Origin: Branchinecta lynchi
Lineage: Eukaryota; Arthropoda; Branchiopoda; Anostraca; Branchinectidae
Reading direction: 5' to 3'
Length of the DNA stretch: 64,000 bases
Assembly: GCA_023053575.1 (NCBI GenBank)
Contig: JAKZAP010000020.1
Coordinates: 19,525,998-19,589,997, forward strand
Positions 31,313-44,247 of this stretch are shown here, piece after piece. How positions within the stretch are numbered: the stretch's first letter is position 1; every line of letters starts with the position of its first letter. The notes under the pieces were generated by a model, which was given only the letters and a program-made list of their open reading frames with translations, did not search any database and was not told the origin of the DNA. The position numbers and the translations under genes are program-made.

Positions 31313-31380
31313 CTTTTTTTTTACCATGGCCCGTTGGGCTTTCCATGTACAATACATACATACATACATACATACAATAA
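31313..31380 (+). repeat. LINE 3' end, (CATA)n tail
   Basis: accatggcccgttgggctt then CATA repeats at 31352-31376. Confidence 0.6.
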
Positions 31381-31859
31381 TCATTTAGCAAAGTCGGGGA
31401 ACCGTCAATGTAAGGAATGATCTCACTTTTCAGATGTGTTTCAGATTTATTTTGTTGTTCTTATCCATCCACCTTTCCAAAATAAAGCCTTTTTTGCCTC
31501 AACCAACATTGGCTCTTATCAAGAGATGGTGAAACTGGCTGTAAATAAGCCACTGGTGCGAATTTTATGGGAAAGCAATCAGCCCTACTAGTACTCAGAC
31601 AATACTATCCTCTGACCTTTTTTGCTGGGGTACTTCATATTCACTTCCTTTGAGATAGCGAAATGCAGTAAAAGGGAAGGTTTTTTGCTTACTGACAGTC
31701 TACAACAACTCCTGATATCTGGAGACCCTATGCCTAATGTTGGATAAATTATACCAAACACTGGATACTCTAACCCAATTAACTTTTTATGCTTTTAGAG
31801 AATCTCAGAAATCAACCAAACAGAATTCCTGTACTGGGCTAGGGTACCAACAGCTATTG

Positions 31860-32025
31860 TGCATTTGGCATGGGCTGTCAAAAAATGAGGGGTTAGTGGT
31901 AGATTACTTGTTGGGGAAAACCCCTACTGAAATTTCAGTTTTGACATAGCTCCTGCTTTTGCTGTCGAAAAATCAGAGGTTAGTGGTAGGCTACTTGTTG
32001 GGGAAAACCCTACTGAAATGTATTA
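31860..32025 (+). repeat. Tandem duplication of about 105 bp
   Basis: ggttagtggtagattactt and ttgttggggaaaacccctac recur once, 105 bases on. Confidence 0.5.
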
Positions 32026-32094
32026 CTTCTTTCATTTCAATTCAATTACTTCTGAGAGATTGCTACGCTGTAGCAATAGGACTATAGCCCAGAG

Positions 32095-32445
32095 TGAGGG
32101 CCCAGCTACAATAGATAGATGTTTAATGAAGCCCTTGGGCCATGAACAAAAAACACAAAACAGTACAACAGTACATTTACATTTGTTATACGAGCAAAAT
32201 TTTAATCAACATAAAAAAACAAATCCCTTCAATCTCCAACTAACCTCACATACTTTTTATTAACTTATTTAAATGGTCCATAAATGCACCAACCCTGCGT
32301 ATACTTCTAGGGTTTGTGCTACTGAGTAGCTCCTTTACTGACATAATTATACCATTCAAAAACCTCTCACGCGGGACAGATAACTCCTGGCACTTGTAAA
32401 GAATGTGGTCCAGATCCCCTACCTCATATACAATATAGGGCATAG
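32095..32445 (-). pseudogene. LINE C-terminal fragment
   Basis: Minus-strand frame GDLDHILYKCQELSVPRERF and RSIRRVGAFMDHLNKLIKSM, with the agcccttgggccatg hairpin at 32130-32145. Confidence 0.55.
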
Positions 32446-32667
32446 GGAAAACTAGTTTTGTGATTTCGTTTTTGACCTGACTTCTGTTTTTGCTGCTTGA
32501 TACAGGCTTGATTAGTTTGTTGGCAGTAGATTTTACCTGAATTTTTTATTAACTTTTATAGAGCAGCAAAAACCGTACGCTTGGCACCAAGCCCTGTAGC
32601 ACGGGGATGGTACCCCTGTGAAATTTGGTTAAACTGAGAATGGTTACATACCTAAATAGTCTAGATC

Positions 32668-32930
32668 AAAAGATACCTGATTTTACTTTCTATCCAACTT
32701 CATTTTCCAATTTCCAGAATGTTAGAGCACTTCCAAGATACTGAGTTTCTTGAAGCCACTTCTCTTCTAGAGAGTTTACTCCATCCTTTTTCAGAAAATT
32801 AAAAAGCTTACCTCATTCACTCTACCTTGCAGTGACTACCTGATAATATTTCACTACCTGATAAGATGCTCTAAGATTTCAAAAATTGGAAAATGAGGTT
32901 GGATAAAAAGTAAAATCAGGTATCTTACAT
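32668..32930. mobile_element. TIR element with about 60-bp arms
   Basis: agatacctgattttactttc at 32672 is mirrored by agtaaaatcaggtatctta at 32911; arms continue through the attttccaatt word to agagca. No ORF. Confidence 0.6.
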
Positions 32931-33019
32931 ATGGGCACCATGCCCAAAGATTGAGGATTTGCTTATGATGACCATACCACAATAACTGGACAGATACCAC
33001 AATAACTGCAAAAAGGACT

Positions 33020-33530
33020 TTAGACCATGGTATCAGATACAAGGGTATCTACAAGAATGCAACTCATAAGGTGTTTTTCCGTGCTCCCACAAACATTTTG
33101 TGGATCAATTGTGGCTCGGAAAGTGTCTTTCCACTGCATTTTCTGCGGCCCACAAGTGTGTTTCCACGGCCAACAGGACTTTCGGGGCTCACTTTGTGGC
33201 TCAAATTTGACAAACAACTGGCGAGGTGATTGTAGATAGTGGCGAGAAATTCAACAGCAAAATAGTGTCGAAACAATAAAGTTAACTACTTTTTCAAGCA
33301 TATAGACTTAAAACTAACGATCCCTTTTGCACATAATGGTAGGGAAATAAGCCTCGAGTTCTACTGATTGAGATTTTACATGAATTTTATTTATATTTTC
33401 AGATATCTGAATTTTCTGTCCCAAGAAAAGGACAAAACGGCGTTTCCACGAGTTTCCGCGACAAACACCCAGAAGTGTGTAGCCCACAATTGTGCCGCGG
33501 AAAAAGGTCTATAATAATGACACCCACATA
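33020..33530. repeat. Possible TIR element with TTTCCRCG words
   Basis: gtgtttttccgtgctccc, ttccactgcattttctgc and agtgtgtttccacggcc, mirrored by gtttccgcgacaaacacc and tgtgccgcggaaaaagg at 33.45-33.51 kb. Boundaries not found. Confidence 0.35.
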
Positions 33531-33960
33531 AATGCATCATAAATGAATGAAGTTGAACTGTTGAAGACAAAACAAAGAAAGAATGTTCTTTATGAATAAG
33601 GCAGCCTGGCTTACATACAAATCTAAGAAGTTCTACTATAAGGGTCTTTTTGGCTAATGCCTGCCCAAGCATACCTTCAAGGGATTCACATAAAGTTAAA
33701 ACCCTAAAGGTAAAATAACTCACATGGAAGAGAAATCTAAAGAATTGCCTGTTTTCTTAGAGCTACTACGAAGAGCAACAAGATTTGATGCGTACTTTGT
33801 GGTATGAAAGTATTAACTACAGTATCATATCATTTTAAAAAGCAGGCTGTTATGATTGTTATGGCACGGAAAAATTCTAAAAATGGTTTCCATAATATAA
33901 TTAAAATACTTGATAAAAAAAATTCGATAGTCAACACGTTGGGTGTCAGGATTAATTTAA

Positions 33961-35709
33961 AGCACTGTCTATAAGGAACTGGGAGCCGTACTTTATATCC
34001 TACGGGCTACGGAACCGGCAGTTCTCACAGAAACCTAACCATATGAGGCTGCGATTCTGGGATCTGACGTCTTTAGGCGTATTCTTGCCGTTCCCCGAGG
34101 ACTCCTCGGGGAATCAAAGGGAACGGCGAGAATAGAGGAAGTTATTCCACGCGGACTCCACGTACTGAAAGAGCGAGAACACGGGGAATGCTTCCAAAAT
34201 GGATTTTGTTCGAAAAAAAAAATATGCTGTTGACGGAATTAGTCTGGATCCACTTTACTTTTGGTTTTGTTTATTCTGATTGTTGTTAATTAATTTTACT
34301 TTGCACCAACACCAGCAAAAATTGATTCCCCTCCGAATCTTAAAGGGAGTCATTTTTGATGATAGTGATGATATTTGGAGCATTCTCCGTCCGTGGGGAC
34401 TCGCGAGAATACGGGGAATGAGTCCCCGGGACAAACAAAAACGCGGGGATTCCTCAATTGGAGTCCTCGGGGAACGGCGAGAATACGCCATTTCTCTTTA
34501 AATGCTGGCTCCCGTTTCGGTAGTAAGTGCAAATAGCTCACGGAAACTTCATCTCACCAGCTTCTCGTCCGGTAGCCTCACAGAATTGTGTACTCAGAAG
34601 CTAGGGAGCCGGTAGTTGATACCGGAAACTGTATAATTGGAACTTCTGTTCCGGTAGTGTCTACGTGGAATAGTGAACTCACGAAATAGTTTGGATGAGA
34701 GCTAGGATGCCGGAATTTTCACTGACTGAGAGAAAATAACATGGGAAAAAATCCACTACGGAACTCATATATTGAAAGCTAAAGTACCGGTAGCAACAAC
34801 TATTTGATTGAAAATGACCAGCTCACGGACACATATGGCTATGGGCTAGGGTTCCGGTGATGCCAAAATTAAATAAAAAATTAACTCACGGACCCATGTC
34901 AGTGCAGACTAAGAAACCAAAAGTGAATATTTTTAACTCACGGAACTCAACTCCTGCGTGCTGGGGTTCCGGTAGTGCCAACAATTAAAATTACAAACTC
35001 ACGGACACGTGTTAATATAAACTTTGAGTCCGGCACAGCTCACGGAATCCAATTTCCATGGGCTAGGGTTCCAGTAGTTCGTGATACTCATTAACATTTC
35101 TTACCCTGTGAGTTGATAATATTTACTACCGAACTCTTTAAGTCCATTTTGAAATGTCTCCGTGAGTTTGTTTTGTTTGCACTACCGGAACCATAGCCAA
35201 TTGTAGTTGTGTTCCGTGAGTAAAAAAACATTCACTCCCGGACTCCTAGTCTGAATTAACATGGGTCTGTGAGTTAAAAAATCTTAATTTTTTGACCCCA
35301 CCGGAACCGTAGCCCATCGGAGATGGGTTCTGTGAGTATAATATTCGCAACCGAATCCAAGTTCATATAGACAAGTGTCAGTGAGTTCGTAACATTCCGT
35401 GAGTTCTATATTCCACGTAAACTCTACCGGAACACAAGCTCCAAATATACAATTTCCGGCATCAACTACCGGCTTCCTAGCTTCTGAGTACAGAATTCCG
35501 TGAGACTATCGGACGTGAAGCTGGTGCGATGAAGTTTCCGTGAGGTACGTCCACTTACTACTGGAACGGGAGCCAGCACATTCAAGTTTCCATTAGTCAA
35601 TGACGTCAGATCCCAGAATCGCAGCTCATATTGTTTGATTTCCGTGAGAACTACCGGTTCCGTAGCTCGCAAAACACAAAGTACGGCTCCCGGTTCCCTA
35701 GACAGTGCC
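33961..35709. mobile_element. Foldback (Mutator-like) element with 9-bp target duplication
   Basis: TTAATTTAA at 33952-33960 and 35710-35718. The arms are inverted over their whole length (left agcactgtctataagg, right tagacagtgcc) and meet near 35.05-35.1 kb; each arm is built of about 110-bp sub-repeats with ctcacgga and gggttccggtagtgcc. Long TIRs and a 9-bp duplication fit MULE foldbacks. No transposase. A second element sits in the left arm. Confidence 0.8.
34071..34491 (+). mobile_element. TIR element, CTTTAGGCGTATTC ends, nested copy 2
   Basis: Left ctttaggcgtattcttgccg, right ggggaacggcgagaatacgc. Comparison with the uninterrupted right arm of the foldback (35575-35625) shows the insertion point after gatctgacgtc. 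Confidence 0.75.
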
Positions 35710-36069
35710 TTAATTTAAAGATTTGGGAAAAATTAAAATCGGGGAGTCTCTAAACCAAGTTTCCGATTTTGGAACACTAAAATGGTGGTCAGAATATATT
35801 TTTCAAAAAGGAGATTTGTCAAAAATAGATAATGGTGAAGTTCAACGGTAAAGACACCCCTATTTTCTGCTTCCGAGGATTTATGGAACTCCAACGCTAA
35901 CTACCCTTATTATTGCCACATTCCTTACTCTCATGTAGAATGAATGCCATTTCAGTCCTTGTTTTTTTGTCATCCTCTTCAGGTTTGTCTTTGTGACAAT
36001 TTATCTTTGATTCTTGCTTACAACCCCTTTTGGTACTCCTCCGAGCCCTCGACTTTCTCAAAGCTAATG

Positions 36070-36310
36070 GGACAGGCAATTTGCGGGTAGGGGGACATGC
36101 TGAATCCAAACACGACTTTCTTTTTCTCACCGGACATGTACTTCGCCCGGAATCCGGAAAAAAGGAAATTTGTTGGAAATAAAAGTTTGTACTACGAAGT
36201 CAATCGGAACCTAATACGGGGCAATAACAAACGCTGAATTCATATAAGAATCTTATTTTCTTGCTGGATAAGTAGTTCGCCAGGAATCCGGCACAGGCCG
36301 TAAATTTGGG
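36070..36310 (+). mobile_element. GGATCC-type repeat, copy F (fragment)
   Basis: gacatgctgaatccaaac, ttcgcccggaatccgg, ggataagtagttcgccag; two internal units only. Confidence 0.5.
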
Positions 36311-36569
36311 ACTAAGTACAAACACATTTTTGAAGACGCTGCTCCTTACCTCGGCCCGCTGGCGGAACCAACCAAACGGTCTGATTGGCTCTGCATAAGC
36401 GAATAAAAACGGGTCTATTCTCTTAATACGCCTCATTACGAGCCCCGAGGAAAACAGGAATCTGTAATACACCTAATACGCCGTAAAATACCTTAATACA
36501 CCTAGTTGGACAATGTAAGTGAAGACTGACTAATTAGCAATTCAGGAATAGCCCAGGTTTTGAAGAAGT

Positions 36570-37005
36570 AGCGAGACCCGAGGGGTCGACGACTCTCCCT
36601 GAATGGTGTACACGTCCCGAAGGAATAATCCGGAATGGATTATATTAGATTAGATTAAATTTTATTAGGTGGCAGTCTTCTCTATTCTACATAATGTGGT
36701 AACACTATTTTTATATTATTCTACATGCCATTCATATACGGTTCATACATATACAACAAACATTCTGCTAACAAAAAACACTCACGTATCATTACTATCC
36801 TTTTGCTCTCAAAATGTCTAACTGTAGCCATGAAGGATGCCAGATGACTCGAATTTCTAATTTCAACTGGAATTATATTCCATACAGAGGGTTAGGAATA
36901 ATCCGGAATGGTTAGGAATAATCCGGAATGGTCAGGATTATTAGGTTATTCCGGAATGGTGTAAATAAAAAATTAGAGTCGTCGACCCCTCGGTGAGAAC
37001 CCGTC
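36570..37005. mobile_element. Inverted-repeat element split by a LINE
   Basis: ggggtcgacgactct at 36582 is mirrored by agagtcgtcgacccct at 36975. The interior has several aataatccggaatgg words. Confidence 0.6.
36639..36893 (-). pseudogene. LINE C-terminal fragment with 18-bp target duplication
   Basis: Flanked by aggaataatccggaatgg at 36621-36638 and 36894-36911. The minus strand reads PSVWNIIPVEIRNSSHLA, the WNxLPxxIR end of L2/CR1/Rex-type ORFs, then a TTAGA/TAATC tail at 36640-36657. Confidence 0.75.
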
Positions 37006-37690
37006 TTCGAGTGCTGAGCCTTTTTGCCGCATGCGGTCACAATGCTAAGTACAAACAAATAAATAGAAACTAATTTCAAACATGTGTATTATTTGTACAG
37101 AGTATTTGAATTGTTTAAAGCATTTAAGATTTTTTCGCATTCATTTTATCGTTTTCAAATAATTTTTACTTTCCGACAGAATTTTTTTGTCAACTGAATA
37201 TTTACTATTGTTTCTCCAATCATTTTACCGTTCCGATTTTATTCAATGAACGCTTTAATTCGATTTATGAAAGAGACAGATCTTCTTGACAATTTTTCCA
37301 ATTAATTCAATGACCCCCTCAACAAAGATCGTTCTTGCAGCAAAAGAAAACGATCACCCACGAACAGATCTTTGTCGCAAATTTGTGTTCCTGTGTCATC
37401 CTGGAAGAAGTTTCGGAAGTAATTGGATTTCTTTCATCTCTTCGCAATTTTCGCCATAAGCTCATATGTATCGATTTTTTCTCCTATGTATCCGTGTTCC
37501 TTGGAGGCACAAAGGCCAGTTCTCCTATTTCGGGATGATTCCCAAAAAGAGACTACTCCGGTCTTAGAGATCTCTTCTGAAGCGCAGCCGATTTCTCCCG
37601 GGGCTTCGTATTTTCTGGAAAATGGGTCTGTACTGTTAGTTACCTTTTACCTGTTGAGCATGGACAATGGGGACCAAGTCGTTTCTGCAG

Positions 37691-37806
37691 GAGCAACAGG
37701 GTATAAGAGACCTGTGTTACAGACTATGCCGACAATCCAAGTTACATCACCGCTGAGTGAACATGGTGAAAACGTCTGGGACGCTGACAGCGATTCTGAG
37801 AAAGGA
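37691..37806 (+). CDS. Candidate exon of the AKAP-like gene
   Basis: Acceptor TTTCTGCAG, then an open frame reading ATGYKRPVLQTMPTIQ, TSPLSEHGENVW and DADSDSEKG up to the donor GTAAGC at 37807. The frame is open much further upstream (from about 37423), so the true acceptor could lie earlier. It ends in phase 0, matching an acceptor at 44248. A TIR element with 3-bp target duplication begins 25 bases downstream. Confidence 0.45.
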
Positions 37807-40800
37807 GTAAGCCTTTTTTGTCAGCAATAGGAGCGTGTCCAACCCTTCTAACAGTAGTAACTATACTCTTGATGACTAACTCTCCTTGCCGATGCAAAAT
37901 TGTCGTGTGCCTAGCAGAAGAGCCGAAGCAGCACCTCAGCTGTCCCAAACGAGCGCAATGATTGGCTGACATATGGTTTGAGTTGTTGAGTTTGAGTCGT
38001 TGGTGAGACGTTTTCTTGTTCTTCCTGTGGATCACTGGCGGGTTTTGCACTTAGTCATATAGAGTACTAGCTACCATTTTTCCAACCTCGTGAAAAGTTA
38101 CTACACTGATCGTTTAAACCTCCTTAAATAGTAACTACGGTAAGTAGGGTGGAACACACTCTAGGTATTCTTACCCCTTGGCTTACACGTTTTCTTCCTA
38201 GAGGTATGCTACATGCACAGACAGTCCTATTTTCGCAGCTGGATGCAGAACTTCCTCCTTGGCTTCAAAATGTTGACGCTTCGCATTACCCATCGGCCAT
38301 ATCCCGCTAATTTCTTCTACCCAATTTTTACGTAGTTTCATTCCATCATTTATTTCTGGTAACTTCTTGTAAGTGTATTAGTTAAATTGTTTCTTGTGTG
38401 TCTGTGTATTTTGTAAATTTGTATTCCTTTTCTAGCTTTTAGCTATTCGGATTAAACTTGATTGATTGATGGATTGATATTCCTGTTCAGCGCTTCCAAG
38501 TGGACTGGTTTCTATTAATCCAGAGCAAAATAAATATAGAAAGTATTGCGCGAACTTTGAAAAAGTGACACACAGTCAAATCGCAGCAACACTAGCTACA
38601 CTAGCGGACACGAACATCCGTACTGAAACTCAACCAATCGCAGAGCAGAATTATTTTGCTCTGACCAATCGTTAACGAGCGCTGGCTAGAATCTACGTCC
38701 GCCACTGCCTGCGAACAAAGCGACGGAGGCCCATTTTCGATGCATGGGAAAGATAGGTCTTCGGGGTACTCTCTAGAATTATTTTGTCTGTGTTAATCTC
38801 CCCATGCCACTAGAGGGAGTCACTCCACGCGGACTCCTTGTACAGAAACAGCGAGAACACTGGGAATGCTTTCAAAATCGATTTTGTTTGAATAAGAAAT
38901 ATGCAGTTGACAAAATCAGTTTGGATCCACTTTATTTTTGGTTTTGTTTATTCTGATTATTTTTAATTAATTTTACATTGCACTGATACCACCAAAAATT
39001 GATTCCCCTCGGAATCTGGAAGGGAGTTCTTTTTGATGACGGGGATAATAATCGGAGCATTCCCCGTCCGTGGGGACTCGCGAGAATGCGGGGAGTGAGT
39101 CCCTGGGACAAACAAAAACGCGGGGACTCCTCAAGTGGAGTCCTCGGGGAACGGCGAGAATTCGCCTATAGTAAAATAGATCCACAGACTGATGAGTTTT
39201 ACTCTGAACGTAGTTTGCCCGGGATACAGCTAAACGACTTCCCAAAAGTAAAAGACCTGATTGTCTGCATCAAGAAGTTCAAAAAAAATTCTTTCTATTA
39301 AGTTTATTAAATATTTAATTTTCACCCATCGTAACCTTAGCTCTTGTTTAGAAAGAAAGGCAACCTACTACCTTCAATCTGATGAGATCACAGACTGATG
39401 AGTTTTACTCTGAACGTAGTTTGCCCGGGATACAGCTAAACGACTTCCCAAAAGTAAAAGACCTGATTGTCTGCATCAAGAAGTTCAAAAAAAAATTCTT
39501 TCTATTAAGTTTATTAAATATTTAATTTTCACCCATCGTAACCTTAGCTCTTGTTTAGAAAGAAAGGCAACCTACTACCTTCAATCCCAACTTGGAGTGA
39601 CATAGGGATGTACCTCCTGTCGAGTACTTCTCAGTCCTCGTCGATGACTGATAGTATAGTATTTTGATAGGCGAAAACAGGTCGGTGAGGAGAAGTACAA
39701 TTGCCCACTTTGTTGCACTGGGCAAGATACCATTGACCACCTTCTAGGACAGTGCCAAGAGCTTCCTTCATTGGGTTTAGTTGGGATGGCTGGTGGTGTG
39801 CTCTTTCCTGGTATCTTAAAGTCGACACATAAAAGTGTAATCCGTGAGCTAGTTTCTTTCGTTTTGAATGCAATGAAAAGAAGAAAATAGTTTGTGATTC
39901 ATTTTTAGTGTTATAAATTGTTGTTGGCGCTTCAGGGGCTGTATTAGGTTTTTTCCAAAAAATTATTATTATTATTATTATTCAGACTGAAGAAATTCTC
40001 TTACGTTCTCTTTCCAGCCCTATAGATACTTTCGGCCTTTCCGACTTAGAAAGCTTACGTTGCGTGAATCCAGTGTCGACATTTGTTTAACTTAAGAGGT
40101 AACTTGCTTAAAGGACACCTGAAAGAAGAGTACCAAGTATCATCCCTATCTGTATGACTTCCATTAACATTGCCTGCAGAAAACCCAGTCCAGATACGAA
40201 ATACTGTTTCCAAGCTATGATTTTGCTCCATTTTGCATCTGTCCTTATTAGAGTACCGAACAATTTTAGAAATGAACTAATGTCTCCAATCAACCATTCT
40301 TCTGGAACATTTTTAAACAGTTAAGCCCAAACGTATATCTAGAAAAAATTCCAATACGATCCGGCCAGCGCTGTACAAGATTGAATGAATTGCGCTATCT
40401 GTCTTGCGCTATCTGTCTGTACGTGCAAACCTCCAGAAACAAATATCACTATTTTGAAAACGTCACGCTCAGGAGAAGAATGCTGTCCGTGGCCATGTCT
40501 GGAAATGTATTCTCCTTGGTGTGTTCAAGTATGGTTTCATTGTTCAGGTGTCCTTTAACTTGAAACGTTTCTTATTTATAATAAATATATAGAACATACA
40601 TTCTTTACATGTATCATTGGTTATAATAAATGTATATATTATTTATAATAAATATATATATAACCAAAATGCGGATCACAACTGGAATATCATTTTGACG
40701 TTATAGTTCTGTCGCAAGTTTGCGGCTAGATTTTATTTCTGTTTATTTCGCGTCTTTCATTTCATGTTCTTATTTCGCTGTTTTATAAAAAAAAAATTAA

Positions 40801-43800
40801 AAAATATTAAATTATTTAGTTTCATAATTTCACAAATCGTTATCCTCTTTCGTAATTTTTTTTTCTCTTCGTTCTATTTACTCTGTCTTCGCGAGTGGTG
40901 TTTAGTTGTTTGACGGGTCACAAGTAGATTTTATTTCACCCGAAGCTGACTGCGAACAAGGCCGTATCCAGGGAAACCTACAAAAATAACCATTTGTATA
41001 GGCTTTTCCTTCTGATCTATGTGTTTTTTGTACTTTCTGCCTGACCCGCAGGCGAACCCCCCCCCCCCAAAGGGACCCCCCTCCCCCCCGAAATAAATTT
41101 CTGGATACGGGCCTGACTGCGAATCATACTTGACGGTGCAAAACGTATACGTGTAGCTGACATATCCGTTTTGCACCGTCAAATACGGGTCACAAGTAAA
41201 ATCATCATCACTATTTCAGGATGTCCAGATCTGTGAAGACCTTTCAAACGTCAACCACAGTGCATATTCTCAACAAAATACAAATATGACAGGAAAATCC
41301 CATACCCCTGTAGAGCGTACAGTTTCAGCCATAGATGACGTAGTCGTAGACCCTGGAAAAATAATACAGGGTTCCAGGTCATGGCATGGAGACCTGAAGG
41401 ATGAAATCTTCGTATCGGACAGAGGTAAGATATCACCTTGAATCAGTGTTGGACACTATTTGGATTTTTCAGTATATCAATATTTTCACCGAGATTCGAT
41501 AACCGATTTAATCGATATTTCGGTACCATGTTTGGCTATAGTATGCGACTGAATTTCGCCAAAATTCAATAGCAAAATTGTCATAAGAAAGCATTTTACA
41601 TGAACTCAAACTACGAATAAATTACAACTGAATTACCAAGAACATATTCTCCAATTTCGGTCGTATAAATGTAATATATGCTAGATTATTTACAATAATT
41701 ATAATGAACAAATATCGTTTTCGATATCGATATTTACGTTTTGATACTGGATATCGATATTTGGTCCGATTATTCGATGTATCGTTGTCGATATCGAATA
41801 TCGCCCAACACTACCTTGAATGTGTGGCATGCTTTTTCTCCTGCTGTCGTCCAAAACTGTAAAAACCCATAGCGCACAATTTCAGCTATATTTGGTTCAG
41901 TTAGTGAGCAAGGTTACACACCCTTCATAAAATCCCTTCAGATTAGTTATTTTTGGCCGCTAGATGCGCTAGCATAAAGTAAACACTGACACGTTACTTC
42001 TTGGTTTGGTTGTACCAGGTTTGTTTGTCTATTTTCAATTTAAGGCCTAGCCATTATTTAAAACTTAACTTAATTCCCTCTGCTTCTATTTGCGCTGTGC
42101 CAAACTCTGTTCTGCAAAACCTGCAGGTTGAGGTTTCCACGGGGCTGATGCGCGACTCGGTATATGAAGCGAAAGTCTAATCGCTTATTCCCCATTTATG
42201 CCTTGGCCGCACGATCAGGGTTGGGTGCACCCGGGCTGGAATTCTGCCCGGAATTTCAACACCATCATCACTTCCATTTGGAAAAGTTGAAATTTTTCAA
42301 CTTTGCGATGAAAGAGAAGATAATCCGTCCGGAAATCCTTATCGTATGTTCGCACTTTTACATGATCTCATGTGCGATAGTACTCTATCTAACACCTTCC
42401 CGTAGGTCAGATAGCCTGCTAAAATTGGGGAGCAGAAGCTGGTATAGCAACTGCTAAAAGATGCTATCCAACCTAGGGAAACCTATTGTTCCAATACGCT
42501 CTTTCTCAGTTTCACTGTCTTTTTTTTTCTAATAAAGGGGCCCATTATTTGTTTGTATGTTATCACCGGCTCTTCGCTGACGTAACAGGAGAACCAACTT
42601 CCTTCGTTCCTAAACAAAGAATGTCGGCTATCCGCCCTGTCGCTGTCGGATAGTTCTCGCATCGAAAAATTACCAAATAATGTCAGTAAATTCTCTCACC
42701 GAATTCGTGATAACTATACCGAATATTAGCAATTATGCCGAATCCCGATCATTATATCGAATGGATTTGCACCGATAGCCCATTTGGGATTCAGTATAAC
42801 TACCGAATCCCAGTAACTATACCGAATGGTTCTGCTATCCCAAAAATACTGAACAATCTTGGGACCAAAATTTTACCGAATCTCGAAAAGTTAGGGGGGG
42901 GGGGTACTGCACCCCCCCCCCCCTTGCGACGCCCCTGCCTATAGGTCCAAAGTACCCTGTCGATGACGCCAATGCGAACCAAACCAAATTATTCCATCAC
43001 TATCGATGCTTAGTCCTCGAAGAAATTGACTTTTGGATAGTTAGGTAAATGTGGAATATTTATTTGGAATTTTATTCAAGATGAATGTTTCTTTATTATT
43101 ATTACTGAATGAGGGTTGGGTTGGGCGGGGGGGAGGAGAAAAAGAAATGAGAAGGTTAAGACGAGGAATGTGCGTCATTCTTTGTAATAGGTGAGTAAAA
43201 AGTTGTGCACTCCCACACAGGACACGGTTGTGCCCTTCTTGGGAACAGAGTAAAATAACTCTAGAGAGTAATGCGAAGACTTATCCTTCCCGTGCATCAA
43301 AAATGGGCCTCTGTCGCAGCGCCGCCCAACCCACTTTGTTCGTGCGTGCAGTGGCGGACGTAGAGAATTCTAGCAAGGCTATGATGCGGTGCTGGTTGAG
43401 TTTCAGTAGGGATGTTCGTGTCCTTTAGGGGAGCTAGTGTCGCTGCGATTTGACTGTGTGGCACCTCGGGTTCTTTTCATACGCAAGAAATAAAATCCTG
43501 CAACTATTTGTCGGGTAAAACACAGAAGAAATCGAATTCTGCATGCTTTTGTCGGGCCTCGGTATTGTCGTCGTCACATGATGTTATTTTTATAAATAAG
43601 GAATATATAAGAAATAAAATTGTGTATGCTTTAGTTGGGCGCCGGTCGACTCGTCGGCACATCCTTACTGAAACTCAACCAGCACCGCATCACAGCCTTG
43701 TTAGAATTCTCTACGTTCGCCACTGCACACACGAACACAAGTGAGCTGCTGGGCGGCGCTACGACAGAGGCCCTCGTCTTAACCACTTTTTCAAAGTTCT

Positions 43801-44193
43801 GCTTGGGAACGTTATGTATGTTGTTTCGTTTAAAAAATGATGAAATTAAAATGAAGTGAACTAAATTTAAAACCCAAAGTCATGTTATACTTGCTCGTTA
43901 TGTGGTTTGGAAGAGGAAAATCTGTCTCACTTCCTGTCAATATGAAAGGGGCTCTCGGATTTGAGAGTAAGATTTTTTGGTGAAGATGGGTTGCTCTTTC
44001 CTGGTATCCTAAAGTCATCTTCACGGTCAGCGATAATGGCAGTTACAGGTTTTGTCAAAGAAGCGTTAAAGAGATGTAAATAGTTATTGGTAGTGGGAGT
44101 TTAAAGCGTTTTACATGTGAGTTTATATAATCGCTCTCTCGAAGTGTTTAAAAATGTATGATTTTGTGTATGGCCTAACGGCTAAAACTAAAG

Positions 44194-44247
<54 letters not shown>

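Noticed and set aside
44194..44246. (CTAT)n as an independent microsatellite
   Set aside because: It directly follows a LINE ORF end and 3' hairpin, so it is the LINE tail.
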